A stretch of DNA of 64,000 nt from Lytechinus pictus (Eukaryota > Echinodermata > Echinoidea > Temnopleuroida > Toxopneustidae): the NCBI RefSeq assembly GCF_037042905.1, contig NC_087251.1, positions 37,630,373-37,694,372 of the forward strand, written 5' to 3'. Positions within the stretch are counted from its first letter, which is position 1; each line of letters begins with the position of its first letter. Positions 1 through 12,590 of the stretch are shown here, piece by piece. Below the pieces are notes generated by a model. That model searched no databases, was not told the DNA's origin, and saw only the letters and a program-made list of their open reading frames with translations. The position numbers and the translations under genes were made by a program.

Positions 1-1660
1 TAAGAACCAAAGGTCCTGAAAATATTTTATAGATTTCAAACAGTAAGGCTAATTAATTGATCTAGTGGGAGTATGTAAGTGAGATCACCATACAGGACTT
101 TTCTGTTTACTTGCTTGAATATTTTGGCCTATGCTTCCACATTTGTTATGACTATTACTACAATTCTTTGCTCCTCGCCCAGGATGGGTCTAACACCAGT
201 CCAGTAGTTATGACTGCAAACGAACTGAATAAATATTGCCGGACCCATACTGCAATGCACCAAGATGTTGATATCATGGGTCAATAAATTAAATTAAGAA
301 CATTGAGGAATCCTGCTCAGTAATCTTTTTATTTCCAAAGTCCCAATTCATTGGTTGATTAAAGGTAGAAATTCTAAGTTCTGTGAAATTATTGACATAC
401 ATTGTAGATATTAAAGGAAATTTAGACCTCTGGTTAATTTTCAAAGTAATAAGTGACAGATATTTTAGGACATTGTAGTTGAGGCTATTGAGGAGCCAGA
501 AAGTATTTGTGATATGCTGTGTGAATGAACAGCCATATTACTTTAATTAGGTACAAAATTCATTGTTGTACATGTACTTGCTTTATAGTCAGAAATGAGG
601 GAGCAGTTGAAGTCTCATACTCTTAGTTTTGAAATAAAAAAATCTTTGTTATGCTTGTTTAGCATGTCTCAATTGTATTCAACTAATTTTTATTGCATTC
701 ACATAATTTATGGGCCTCTTTTGGGCACTTCAGGAGCAAATTTGCTTCACGTCCTTTTGTAATTTTTTAAGCTAAAGGGAAAAATGACTGTAGTCACTTC
801 TTGAGAATTTTACTGTCCCTAATTCAGGCTTGGGCTTTGCTCTTTAGTTTTCTCCTTTTGCAGTATAAAACTTTTTTATCCTTGCAATATTTATTTTAAT
901 AAGGAAATGATCATGGTAAGGTAATTTGAATTGATGCCAATTTCCTGTACTGCCTATGAGATTAATGTCCATAAGAATAACTTAAATTTAAAAAGAAAAA
1001 AAAATCACCAAGAAAAATGTTCAATCAGTAACATAACTGTACAGATTTGAACTTTGGTTTGTAATCTAAACCAGTCAATGAATTATTGCAGTACACTAGG
1101 AAATAAGCTGTCATAATGACCACTTTTGTAAGTTAATCCTATTGTTGATCTAGTCTTGGGGAAACCACAGAACACAAAAGGTGCAGTGGAGAGAACTTGC
1201 CCTGTTCATCCTCAAGCCAGGGGATCCGTACCACAAATGGACAAGTGAATTCAGTCCTTCCTGTGGTTTACATCATGCTGGGCTATTGTCACCTCATCAT
1301 AAGACCTAGTTTGTTCTGTCAAGGTCTATTTATATTCGATGTGGACTTGACTCCAATATTACAAAACTGCAGTCTCTTCATACTTGTGTTGGAGCTGAAT
1401 TCAGGTGCCCTAAGATGGTTCGTCCATCCTTAGTTGTGTGCATTCCCCTGTGGTGAGGTTCTGCTTTACAACATAGATTCAGGTGTGTTTAAAAATGAAC
1501 CTGTGTGTTGCTACAATGACAACTGCATAGTAGACACAAAGTGTATTTATATATTAAAAAAAATCAAGTATAAAAAACATCAAACATACAAAAAAAAACA
1601 AAAAGAAAAGATAGAAAAGAAACAAGCCCAAAACAAATACACACATACATGAAGTTGACC
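1..1660. other. Upstream non-coding DNA, nothing recognised
   Basis: AT-rich sequence with scattered TACATGTA-type words and an A-rich tract near 1555-1630. Short open frames here have no recognisable domain, no conserved-looking composition and no convincing splice sites. It may be the 5' intron or upstream flank of the zinc-finger gene. No promoter could be identified. Confidence 0.5.
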
Positions 1661-1664
1661 CAGA

Positions 1665-2065
1665 AGGCGGTGCTGCATCAGCCAGAGTTTGCTCAATCTC
1701 AAGATTTTAGCCTGATCGGCTCTCTTTGCGATTAATCTTGAGATTCAAGAAACCCCGTCTCCACCATCGCAAGAAGAGAATTCCTGCTCGAGCGAGGCAT
1801 CGATGCATTATTGTCTGACGCTGTGAATAAATAATTCTGAGTGCGTCTGCACCTGCGAATTAGCGGAAATAATTTGTTAAATAACACGCTATTTTGCAAA
1901 TATCCCACGTTGAATTGGGATTGCAATCTCGAGATTAATCCTACGAACTAGCGCGATAATTGCGTCTCCATTACAAATAATCTCAAGATAGTTCAGATCG
2001 GGATAATTTGCTGGATCAGAAATAGCGCGCTGATTTGAAAAGTCGGGCTGGTGCAGACGGCCTAG
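1665..2065. mobile_element. GC-richer element with imperfect inverted ends
   Basis: A block clearly richer in CpG than its surroundings. The left end contains GGTGCTGCATCAGCC and the right end, read on the reverse strand, contains GTCTGCACCAGCCCGA, so the termini are imperfect inverted repeats. Internally AATCTCAAGAT, ATCTTGAGATT and ATCTCGAGATTAATC recur in both orientations, which would let the block fold back on itself. There is no coding potential. A non-autonomous DNA transposon is the best reading; the exact ends and target duplication are not resolved. Confidence 0.45.
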
Positions 2066-2914
2066 TCCTTTGCCAGGACTGTTCTGCTTTTCAGTTGATC
2101 TATAACACAATCCTCGACCTCTACGCCCGAAATGAAAACAGCCCCACGATTCCTACCCTCATCATTGGTGAGGGGCGTGAAAGAGGGGATAGTGCGATCA
2201 CTGGGGATGGCACAGGGGAGAATGAAGCAAGGGCGGAGAAATAACAAGTACACCGATGTCTAGAATCTAGACTACAGACGGCCCTCAAGAGCCAAATAGT
2301 CACTGTCATGTCTTAATATCTGATAGTGTACTGTTACGGCAAAGCCAATGAGAAGTTTTTTTTCTGAATTCTGCAATTGATCATAGTTTCAGGGCTTGTT
2401 TTGTGTCTCCTGACGAAATTTGCTATTTTTGTCTTCGAAATCTTTTTTTTCTCTCAACATTTATTTCAGCCCCCGGATTGTTGTGTTATATGATAATGGT
2501 AAAATTAAAAAAATATGAAAAATAGATCGAGCTTTGAATTTTAATTCTATGTTTTCTAGGCTTTTATGAAGAGGAAGTACATGTATTATTGTAGTCCACC
2601 ACTGAATACACTCGAATATAATTGACAAAAAAAAAAGACATTGAATGAAGCATTACTGAAAGTGAAACATTACCATTCCAGGTAATGTTAAGCACTCTGT
2701 TTTTCAACAATTAAACATAGGAGCGCCGTGTCATAAGAGGGCTCTTTCCTCTTTTCTGCATGAATTGACATGGAAGTTAGTCATCAAATTAACTATAAAA
2801 AAAACCCTCAACCAATTGACCTGAAGTTTCCTGTTGGGTTGTAAAATGGTGTGCAAACTGCAAATGTCCAATTTATTTCTAAAATGTTGTAATGTGAAGT
2901 GCCTAGAGTAAACC

Positions 2915-3344
2915 TGTGTACATGATACTGTAGAGAGGGGAGTAAACATTCTCCTTCCTATATGTCTTCATCATCAAGAAGTTCATGTAGGATAAAACTA
3001 CTTTTCTCTTTACTCCTACTGCCCAAGGTAAAAATGCTCTTTCAGTCTTTGATAGGGTGTGTACATGATACTGTAGAGAGGGGAGTAAACATTCTCCTCC
3101 ATAAATGTCTTCATCATCAAGAAGTTCATGTAGGATAAAACTACTTTTCTCTTTACTCCTACTGCCCAAGGTAAAAATACTCTTTCAGTCTTTGATAGGG
3201 TGTGTACATGATACTGTAGAGAGGGGAGTAAACATTCTCCTCCATAAATGTCTTCATCATCAAGAAGTTCATGTAAGATAAAACTACATTCCTCTTTACT
3301 CCTACTGCCCAAGGAAAAAATACTCTTTCAGTCTTTGATAAGGT
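2915..3344. repeat. 143 bp tandem repeat, about 3 copies
   Basis: The word CATGATACTGTAGAGAGGGG starts at 2921, 3064 and 3207, giving an exact 143 bp period. The units are nearly identical, and the third runs directly into the G-rich element at 3354. Open reading frames on the minus strand across it simply repeat the same peptide and are products of the tandem structure. The high identity points to recent amplification. Confidence 0.9.
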
Positions 3345-3353
3345 GTCATTAAG

Positions 3354-3898
3354 CGCGCGGGGGAGGGGGGGGGGCACTTCCATTGACGAGTGGATACCAT
3401 GCACGACCATGGGGTCTCAAAAAGCACCCTAAACACGTATTTTCCATATTCTGAAAATGCACCCCTTAACAAGTATTGGCGTGTGAAACCCTACCCTTAA
3501 CAAGTATTGGAAACAAAACGGTACCCTTGGCAAGTATTCCCTGAATTGACCCCCTAAACAAGTACATTAATTGTTAAATCACGGACGTCGGTCGCCTTTA
3601 CCTACATATTGGGCTTATTACGGCCCCATCTCGCGCAAATCAGTCTCTAAACACGTAGTGTTGGGGCAAAAAGTACATCATTTATTAAACTTTTAGTCTT
3701 AATTCTTATACCCCCTCAAATTTGACCCTAAACACGATAGCTTTCCTAACGAAATAGATACCCTTTTTTCATTATTTTAGTGTTTTTGACACCCTTATTA
3801 CGTTACGTACGTATCATGCCCTATCTTGAAAAAGACATCCTTTTTACATGTTTTTTGGTCGCGCACGGTATCCACTCGTAAGTGGCCCCCCCCCCCGG
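3354..3898. mobile_element. G-tract-ended DNA transposon, copy 1
   Basis: It starts with a G-rich run followed by CACTTCCATTGACGAGTGGA and ends with the inverted counterpart TCCACTCGTAAGTGG plus a C-rich run. The flanks carry a direct repeat GTCATTAAG (3345-3353 and 3899-3907), a 9 bp (or 8 bp) target-site duplication. The interior has diverged tandem motifs of the type CTTAACAAGTATTGG and CTAAACACG. No transposase remains. The duplication length suits hAT or Mutator-like elements. Related copies are at 25612 and 41694. Confidence 0.8.
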
Positions 3899-3959
3899 GT
3901 CATTAAGTTGGTGCAAAGGACCATTGGTTAAGAAGCACTCTGTAACGAGTGAAAACTTA

Positions 3960-4130
3960 ATTAAAAAAACTTTTGAGGGCTACTTTTTTAGCTGACCGGC
4001 CAAATTACATTGGAGTATATATAGAAATTGCAGGGGCTCTTTTTTAGTTTTCCAGGGCTCATGGTGGCATTTTGAGACAAGTTAGCCCAAGCTGCAAGCC
4101 ACTGTAATTTCATCCCTACTTTGCTATAGG
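3960..4130. repeat. Diverged dispersed repeat fragment (GGGGCTCTTTTTT type)
   Basis: The segment around GCAGGGGCTCTTTTTTAG and CCAGGGCTCATGG resembles stretches near 14516-14660, 18180-18250 and 60607-60700. All share a short GGGCT/TTTT core followed by a GGGGCAAAAT-like block. It is probably an old dispersed repeat with unclear ends. It directly precedes no element and has no coding content. Confidence 0.3.
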
Positions 4131-4377
4131 CCTTGTAGTTGCTGATTAATTTTCATTAGATACATGATGCTAATGTATGATGTTAAATCAACTTTGTTCA
4201 AGGGATTAACTAACTTTGAGAGCAGAAAATTGCTTCTGATGGAGGGATTGGTAATTCTATACCGCAGATATCTTACATGTATATAAAGATCTAGCTATTC
4301 CTGTCTTTCCTAAGTAAAGGATGAGCAGTTGAATCACTTACTCTGATTTTGTATTCTGGTCGATATTATGAATTGCC

Positions 4378-4989
4378 TTTAAAGGTCAAGTCCACCCCAG
4401 GAAAATGCTGACTTGAATAAATAAAGAAAATCAAACTAGCATAGTGCTGAAAATTTCATCAAAATCGGATGTAAAATAAGAAAGTTATGACATTTTAAAG
4501 TTTCGCTTATTTTTCACAAAACAGTGATATGCACAACTAGGTGAATCAGTCGATGATGTCCATTACTCACTATTTCTTTTGTTTTTTATTGTTTTAATTA
4601 TACAATATTTCATTTTTTATAGATTTGACAATACATGTTAGGACCAACTTACATGTAACTGAACCATTTAGTATTAAACAATGCTAATTCCACATGTTCA
4701 GGGGGGAATTAATCATTGTATCACTTGACGATGAGGAGAAAATTAGAATATTTCATATTTAATATAATAAAATACAAAAGAAATAGTGAGTGTATGACGT
4801 CATCGGTCTCCTCATTTGCATACCAGCCAGGATGTGCATAGAAATGTTTTGTGAAATTAAGCGAAACTTTAAAATGTCATAACTTTCTTATTTTACATCT
4901 GATTTGATGAAATTTTCAGTGATATGCTTGTTGGATTTTTCTCTTTTTATTCAAATCAACTTTTTGTTGGGGTGGACTTGTCCTTTAAA
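4378..4989. mobile_element. Foldback MITE, family A copy 1 (GGACAAGTCCACCCC ends)
   Basis: The left end TTTAAAGGTCAAGTCCACCCC-type sequence is mirrored by GGGGTGGACTTGTCCTTTAAA-type sequence on the right. The homology extends deep into both arms: AAAATCGGATGTAAAATAAG on the left is matched in inverted orientation near 4880-4910. The whole ~610 bp is therefore a long imperfect hairpin with a short AT-rich loop. There is no transposase. Four further copies occur in this window. Confidence 0.9.
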
Positions 4990-6603
4990 ATGGTAGTGCA
5001 GCATTGTGAAACCTGTTGGCAAGTCTGTGCTTATTGACTTACCAGCTGTTTTTTTTATACAGAGGTACTCCTAACACTAAAATTATTGTTTCATGCATTT
5101 AGAACTGACATTTACATTTATTCTTATCTGCAGGTTTTGAAAAAAAAATCTTGAAATCTTGAATGTCGCTCTTAACGTGGATCTTTAAATAAAAATCACA
5201 CAGAACACGCCTTGAGAGTGATGAAATACTGTTATTCATCTATATAAAATTATATATACACAATGGTACCAGCTAACTATGACTGGCACAGTGTTTTCAT
5301 ATATTAGTTTGTTTTAGATTTTGAAAGCAGATCAATTTACAAGTGAACAATTTTTTTAAACACCTGCATGTTTCACCAGAAAAGCATTTTAAAATAGTGA
5401 GTCTAGGCTTTGACTAATGATATTCTGAATCAGTGTTCAACAACGTGACCGTGCAAGCTATGATGTGCTTAGTATCTACTCTATTTATGGACACAGATAT
5501 TCATTGAGCACTCATATACTGATATGTGCACCTGTGATTTTTTGTTATTTGATGGTTGTTTCTCGGGTATTGTAGTATTCTTTTGTTTAATTTTTTTGAA
5601 AGTTTTTTTTTTTAAATTTCATTATTACTATTTTATTTTACAAATCAAATCACAGTACTTTTAAGCAAAATTCATGAATCAAGTTAAAATCATTTTAAGT
5701 AGGCCATGTACCCATACATACATCTAAAAACAATAGCAGTTGCATCCAATCAGGCATTTAATGTGTGAGTAAAGTTCAACTGTGGTCTGCAGACCTTCCT
5801 CCTCGTACTTGACTAGATGCACCCTACAGGTATATTGACAAAAAGAAATGACTGCAATTAGAAAAAAGAAATAGACAGGAGATAAGTAATATTTATAACC
5901 ATTATTAAAAACTTACATTTATAAAGCATTTAGGTTAGATGTGTAAGTTAACACTTGCATATTTATAAGTTCCCATATTATTTTTAGAAGCTGGCCAAGG
6001 CTCCTTCGCACGTGAACCTACACTGAAAAATAATAATTGTTCATGAGGCTATTAAGTACATGTAACTTTAAGTGAGGTGGGCATGAACTTCGGTTACTTG
6101 ATTTGTGAACCAATCACTTGACTTTTATTACCAAATTCTTGTTTCTGAATAATGGGTATTGGCCTTCATCTTGTCACTTGACTTAGCCCTAGACCTTTTT
6201 CCTTCCTTTCTTCATTGGTTTGGTTAGCAATGCAACAACAGGATTGGCTCAGATTTTTTTGCAGTGCCAGCTAGTACCAGACTATTGGTTGGGCTTAGGC
6301 CTTTCTTGGCCTCACAGATGATACAGGACTCAGCAGCAATTTGTCAGTGATCTTGTTAAAAGATTTAAGTTACAAATCAATCTGAAGTTTTGAAGCAGAT
6401 TGATAAAAACTGATAAAAATCTATATGTTTGGTTTTCGCAATTAGGTATAGTGCATAATGCAGAGTCTGAAGCAGTGAGACTAGATTCACTTCATGTACT
6501 GTTGCTGGCTCTTATTTGACACGAAGCCTTTTTTGCCGTCTGGCGTCTAGTCTTCACTCAAGACATGGTTTAGTTAAACTTTAAGTGTCAAATATGAGTC
6601 TAT
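4990..6603. other. Non-coding, no recognised feature
   Basis: AT-rich single-copy-looking sequence with T-rich runs (for example near 5590-5640). I see no splice-supported coding block, RNA gene or element boundary. Confidence 0.45.
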
Positions 6604-7030
6604 GACACCGTTTTTTGAATTATGCTTTCTAAAACTAGTTTACCAGGAAACCAGTTTGGAAGATCGCTTTGCTAGCGTTGCCATTTGATCACACGAAAGT
6701 GGTTTTCAAAATCATTTCACGTAAAGCGATCTTGTTGCTATGGAAATGGTGGGTTGACACGTTTCGTGCGAAATTTGAAACCGCAGCGTAGGCATTTTAC
6801 ACCTGTCGTGTGGAGTAGCGTGCTCAAAATGTGCGAAGATCGCTTCCTGAAGAACGGTTTTGTCTTCACGCTAAAACCAGTTTAACGAGGCAAAGCGATC
6901 TTGAAAACTATATCGTGAGGTGGTTTTCTGAACCAGTTTGGAAGATCGCTTCCAAGATCGCTTCGACCGTTCTCACTTCACGTTAAACTAGTTCCAGTAT
7001 TAGTTTTAGGAAGGTAGTGAGAACGGTGTC
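6604..7030. mobile_element. Inverted-repeat transposon, family F copy 1 (GACACCGTT...)
   Basis: Begins GACACCGTT with CTAAAACTAGTTT a little inside, and ends AGTGAGAACGGTGTC, giving inverted termini of roughly 35 bp with some decay. The interior contains several AAGATCGCTT motifs in both orientations, so the element can fold extensively. It is CpG-richer than its flanks. A second copy in the opposite orientation lies at 33691-34156, with long stretches of matching interior. TAT flanks both ends, so the target duplication may be 2-3 bp. No transposase. Confidence 0.85.
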
Positions 7031-8524
7031 TATGCTTGCAGACGAGGCACATACTGTCAGAACATGATGTATGCCAGAATGAAAATGCGCATTACACTCA
7101 TCAAGTTGTCTGTAGATACATGAATATCTCATGAAATTATACTTCCTGTAAGGATTATAAATGTATATCATTTGCATTCTAGTGGTATAGCTTTCATGAA
7201 TTGAGCTTCATGGTATGTCGTCTGTGTGTTGCTTGCCTTGCAACAGTTGAATAACTTTTCTTTAAACAAGTCAATGAATTCTAAGAGAATAAAAATGCAA
7301 GGTAGCAGATTTGTGTTAAGATTTTCTCATTAATTAAATGATTTGCCTCATCGTTATGAAAATTTAGTCACATCTATACTATCATCTAACTGTACATAAT
7401 TATGCTTCTTTTGTGCATTGAATTTAAAATAGGGTTGCATTTTAATCTCTAAAGTATTTCATTTTTATGACTGCTGATAACATTTAATAAGTCTGAACTG
7501 TATATGTGATTATATGATAGTGTTGCAGCTCATGGAAGTCTGAGAAGAAATGAAACATTAATTATTTCTGCAAGATTTATCCGAGTATCCTCTCAAAGCT
7601 ACAAGTGCTCATCTTGGTTGATAGTTAAGCTCACTGTATGATTCACTTGTGTGTAATCAGTAACAAACGGTCTAGGCTGTCCCTTGTACACAGCCAGCCA
7701 GCCAGTCCACATGCATGTTCTTCTTTCTTGCAGCTGGTAATTGCGTACGAGTGACGCGCTCGTTTGTGTGTCACTCTGCAGGACGGGCTGGCAGCTTCCG
7801 TGGCAGGAAATCCCACCAGTTTGAGTTAAGGCCACAAAGTTCATTATTTTCTCTGCTGGAGAAATTTCTATTCCTTTGAGAAACCATTTTCTGACCCAAA
7901 TCAAATATAGGCAATGCACTTGAAGGCTTGTTTTTATTTATTGTATTTGTTTTCCTTGTGTGTTGTGTGTGTGTGTGGGGGGGGGGGTAGTATATTTTAT
8001 GAATGTGTTTTTCTTTTCATACACTAGTCATTCCTTTTTCTTATACTATCAACTGGCTCCTTGACAAAATTTAGATTAAAAGCAAGCCATTGGCTAAAAT
8101 GTCCTAAAAAGGATCATACAACACCCATTGAGCTTGTTGTACGCAAATGAAGAGGAGGCTGAAGGTACTACATTTGTATGATTGCATAAAATACCCAATC
8201 AAATGGTACCATTGCACGGCTATATACATCCAGTATACCTACATGTACTTGTGAAATACGCACTGCTGCTACAGATGTGCGCTTGAATCACTGCTACCTC
8301 GGCATGCTGCTCAGGGATCTTGTTTTTTGCTTACAATAGTTGTGGCCTCATTTTAATGAATGACCGGAGGAAAAAAAAGATTACCATTCACAGTATTCAT
8401 GTTTTTTTGCAATGGCGAGATTTCGCATTTTGTGACAGACAAACATTATTCAATCCGGCTACCCTTCGTTGAAGAGAGTAGTTTTTTCACCTCATGCCCC
8501 ATGCCTCTTTGCTCTTTGTATACT
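7031..8524. other. Non-coding with G/T simple-sequence patch
   Basis: Contains a (TG)n run merging into a G-tract at about 7963-7988. A stretch at 7660-7810 is slightly more GC-rich and has polypyrimidine-CAG sequences resembling splice acceptors, but no open frame or donor makes a supported exon. Nothing else is recognised. Confidence 0.4.
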
Positions 8525-9113
8525 TTTAAAGGACAAGTCCACCCAAAGAAAAAGTTGATTTGAATAAAAAGAGAAATCCAACAAGCATAACACTGAAAAT
8601 TTCATCAAAATCGGATGTAAAATAAGAAAGTTATGACATTTTAAAGTTTTGCTTAATTTCACAAAACATCCCTGTTGGTATGCAAATGAGGGGACTGATG
8701 ACATCACTCACTCACTACTTCTTTTGTATTTCATTATATGAAATATTCAAATTTTCTCATTTTCATGTGAAACAAAGTTCTATTTCTCCCTGAACATGTG
8801 GAATTACCAATGTTTAACATTTTATGGTTCAGTCAAGTTGGTCCCTTTGGTCAAATCTGTAAAAATTGAAATATTGTATAATTAAAAAAATAAAAAACAA
8901 AAGAAATATTGAGTGATGGACATCAGCGACTCTGTCATTTGCATGTGACTAAATTGTGCATATAACTATTATGTGAAAAATAAGCAAAAGTTTAAAATGT
9001 CATAACTTACTTATTTTACTTCCGATTTTGATGAAATTTTCACCATTATACTAGTCTGATTTTTCTCTATTGATTCAAATCAAAATTTTCCTGGGGTGGA
9101 CTTGACCTTTGAA
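8525..9113. mobile_element. Foldback MITE, family A copy 2
   Basis: Starts TTTAAAGGACAAGTCCACCC and ends CTGGGGTGGACTTGACCTTT. Both arms carry the family block GAAAATTTCATCAAAATCGG (left) and its inverted counterpart (right, near 9020-9045), so the copy is a ~590 bp imperfect hairpin. It lies about 600 bp upstream of the first coding exon. Confidence 0.9.
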
Positions 9114-9716
9114 AAAGGAATAGGTTATTATCTGTTTGTTAGGTCTGATTGTTTTAGAACAAGGAGAAAAAAAGAAAAAATATAAACATGGGCACTAACA
9201 ATTGTTACGTGAAAGCATTTGATTCATGTGTAACTTTCCAAAGATTGTACTGCTGTTTGATTGATGCTCACACTCATATTCATTAGCATCTTAATCTCAA
9301 TCAGGATCTATGAAATCATATTATCTTGTGTGCAAAGTTCTTACGATATGATAATCATTTGAGGGCGGAAAAGGGGCTTAAACATGAATTGTAAATTATT
9401 GTACCTCTTTATTTATCAATAAATTGTCAATAATAGACATGGAGGATTGAAAATTCAGATTATCTGGGGCTGCTTTTATTTTAATACGTAGAAAATTGAA
9501 CTGGAATATGAAGAAGTATAGGGTGTTACTCCTTGTTTTCATTTTTATGAGTTGTGGAGGAAAGCAAATGAGACAAAAGTTTCAGCTTCCCAGGAATATT
9601 TTTTCGTATAAATGAAGCAAGTTTCTGGCTATTAATATATTTGAATAAAAAATGTTTCCATTATGAATGATGAATTTTATTCAAAGTATTACAATTTTCT
9701 TCTGTTCTCTTGACAG
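9114..9716 (+). other. End of upstream intron or 5' region, with splice acceptor
   Basis: AT-rich sequence ending in an excellent acceptor: a pyrimidine tract TTTTCTTCTGTTCTCTTGACAG with AG at 9715-9716. This implies at least one exon farther upstream, not recognised in the window. No promoter element can be argued here. Confidence 0.6.
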
Positions 9717-9726
9717 TGTTGTCACG

Positions 9727-11380
9727 ATGGCGACAGGGAGCCACCTTGCAGTCAATCTGCAAGAGTTGGAGATGCTAAAACGTGAGATGCCTCAACAGAT
9801 CCCGGCAGGGGTGCAGCGGAGCACCTCTTTGGACAGCATGCCACCCCCAGCCCAGCCAGCACCCGTGGCAAACAATACCGATCGCCTACAGCAGCAGCCA
9901 CAACCATCCCTGGCTGGTATACCAGAATTACACAACTCCTTGTCGTCTCCTCCTCAAGCGTGCCCTGTACAGAGAAGCCGTAGTTTACCCCTCCTAGATG
10001 CCAGCCAGGAAATACCTGCTGAAATTCTAGCACAACTGGCCGAAAGAGAAAACGAACAGATGGTAGTCAATGATGTTGGACAGCACTCTCTTCAGCGGCA
10101 ACAGCAGCAGCAACAACAAGATGCACAAGAACCACAACCTGCACCTCAGCAACCACATCAACAGCACAACCTTAACAGTAGAATCAGCGATAGCACAAGT
10201 ACATGCAACTCCATTAGTATCAGTAACATTGTGTCCAACAGCAGTAATGTGAATAACGTACCATTTTCAGACTATATGCAGGCATCTCAGTATAGACTTC
10301 TCACACAATCTCAGCTACAGCAAGCAACTCACCTACAGGAAAACTCACAGCCCCTAAATCTAAGCCAGACAGCGGAGGTTAGACAGATTCTTAGTCAGGG
10401 CCTACCCTCCCATATCCCGAGGGTTGCTAACTTTGGTGGACGTCATGTCCAAGTTGGAAGAGATGATCTTCCACTTGACTGGTCCAACTTCCAACAGGCA
10501 GCAAGATACGGTATTCGTCCAAGTGAGCCACGTCTAGGATTTCCACCAGCTATGTTGCCTCCTGCCATTGGCCAAATGCCTCCTACATTTAATCCAGCTT
10601 TTTCTGGAAGAGGGATTGATTCGTATGGAGTAGGGGCAAGTGCTGAAGGTATCCGTTATAGCATGCCAAGTGCTATGAACCCCAATCTTCAGAAGCCTCA
10701 TATGCCATTGTCAGTTTTTGCCCGGCAGCATGCCTTTATTAAGGAAGAAGTTGGCCGTCAGTCTCCTAAGGATGCAACTCGATTGCTGCACGTTCCGATG
10801 GACCATGTTGAAAACAACAACGATAAGTCTTCGCCTAACATCCAGGCTATGTCAGATGGCTCAACGAGTAACATAGCTGAGAAAAACATGATGCCCTTGT
10901 CAGTGAGTGTATCCGTCGCATTTTCAGAACCTAGTCAGGACAGCCCCTCGTTCTCGCAACAGAGCAATAGTCCTGCACTTCTTAAACCTGCAGCTGATCA
11001 GACGCTCAGCATGATTAACTATCATGAGGATCATCTCCTGTCCGACACTGGGCTCATGTCCAATAGCCCGGTTCCTAGCTCGCTGGATGAGAACTTTCTC
11101 AACAGCAACATGATCATCGGCACCAACTCGGCTGCCAGATTGAGTGATGCGACCAATCTGACAGGGCTAGATTCTAACCCACCCAGTGTGAAGATGGAAG
11201 GGTTTGACTTGTTTGAAGGCAGTGGGGACGTTGATGAACAGAACTATATCACCGATTCCATCTCACCTCAGTCTTTGAGTATGGAAGACTCTAATCAGGG
11301 ACTACCTCATGGCATGCAACAAGGTCATGGGAATCCAAGGCCTCTCAGTCAGTCTAGTATGTCTGCAGCTCACGCTAGAG
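9727..11380 (+). CDS. C2H2 zinc-finger protein, first visible coding exon (low-complexity regulatory region)
   Basis: A 1,654 nt exon encoding 551 residues plus one base of a split codon. The acceptor AG is at 9715-9716 and the donor GTAAGC starts at 11381. The ATG at 9727 has A at -3 and G at +4, a strong context, and lies 10 nt inside the exon. The frame is open to the exon edge, so a start in an earlier exon cannot be excluded. The protein is rich in Gln, Ser, Pro, Asn and Met, with a short polyQ at residues 125-131 and a Pro/Met-rich stretch near 275-315. Two similar motifs, RSTSLD (31-36) and RSRSLP (83-88), occur; the second fits the 14-3-3 mode I consensus. IKEE (338-341) and VKME (488-491) fit the SUMO consensus. 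There is no catalytic domain. It joins in frame to the finger-coding exon at 53623. It is probably a nuclear transcriptional regulator with a disordered N-terminus. The exact family is unknown to me. Confidence 0.9.
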
Positions 11381-12590
11381 GTAAGCAAAAATAATATTAT
11401 TAGTGATGCTAGAATTAAAAAATAAAAAATAAATATTGAATCACAATTTAAGACAATGAGTCAGTACATGGCTGGGATGGCTTGTATTAGTGTTATCACA
11501 ATTCTGTTTGTTTGAAAATCACTGGTTTTTCTTTTTTTTCTGCTCAAGATGCATTATGCATCTAAAAATAATATAATACAAGCATCAGTGTTTTACAATT
11601 GTGAATGGGTTCATGATTACAGATCTCTCAATTTAATTCAGTGCGAAAGATGCACATTTCTCAAATGGGAGTGGATAAATGGTACCATGAATGACAACAT
11701 GCACCATTTGTTTTATGTAATGACTGTTCTGTAGTATACAAATGATGCATAATTGATAGTGAGTTAAGGTGATGCAGCAAAAATATTCATAATGGTGCAG
11801 CAAGCACTAAGGCATTAGCCAAATGGTCTTGTACAACAAGTGTTGTAAATATTTTGGATGCCTGCATCACCAATAATTGTGTAAACCAACTGGTGCATTA
11901 TTTGTTTTATAATACAGGTTGAAAATGTGACAGCAGAAAAATTGTGTAGATAACCACAAGAAATGTAGAGTCAACCAGCCATTTGCTTTCTTGTGTGATC
12001 CACATCACATTTGAAGTCAGCTTTAATTGAAATAAATTTATGTGTACATTTATGCACATCAACAATGTCCTTGCCATACTAAAGAAGGTTGGAAAGGGCT
12101 AAACTCTGTATACTTTTCAGGAAAAAAATATGTGATGATTTAAAAAACTGACATGTGACGTATTTAATCATTTAATTGATTGTATTGATGTTTACATGAA
12201 ATCTGTTGAAAAAAATAATTGACATGGATACCATGAATATGATATTGCAATAGCATAGCCTATTTATATATGAAAGGCACAGATTGATCTTATTCAGACA
12301 TTTGTTGTATTCAGAGGATTTTTTCAGCAAAGCTCGCTTTATTCTCCAGAATTCATAAAGGGAATTTGAATGTGTCCGTAAAGGTGCATGACTGGGCAAG
12401 CTGGATGCAGTGTGCAGTCCCAGAAATGTTTGATGTTTCATCAGTTTAGTCACGGTTGAGAGAGTGCTATTGGGGGCACTCAATTTGTGGCGGGATCTAG
12501 CATAATGAGTGCATCTGTAACGCAAGATGTGCATGGCTACTTCAGGAGCACATCTTGTCTGCTCTCGTGTGCCTAGGGAAAGTCCAGGGT
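11381..12590. other. Proximal intron sequence, no recognised element
   Basis: AT-rich sequence after the donor, with several AATAAA-like words near 11415-11430. No coding or repeat structure stands out. Confidence 0.4.

Noticed and set aside
2903..3410. Overlapping minus-strand frames with repeated VGVKRKVVLSYMNFL-like peptide
   Set aside because: The peptide repetition reflects the 143 bp tandem DNA repeat, and it continues into the G-tract transposon.
7599..7919. 106-codon minus-strand open frame and acceptor-like TTCTTGCAG at 7725-7733 on the plus strand
   Set aside because: No recognisable protein domain; the acceptor is followed at once by a GTAA word and no supported exon frame.
9667..9726. 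Start codons upstream of 9727 in the same frame
   Set aside because: They lie before the acceptor AG at 9715-9716, inside the intron pyrimidine tract region, so they are probably not in the mature mRNA.
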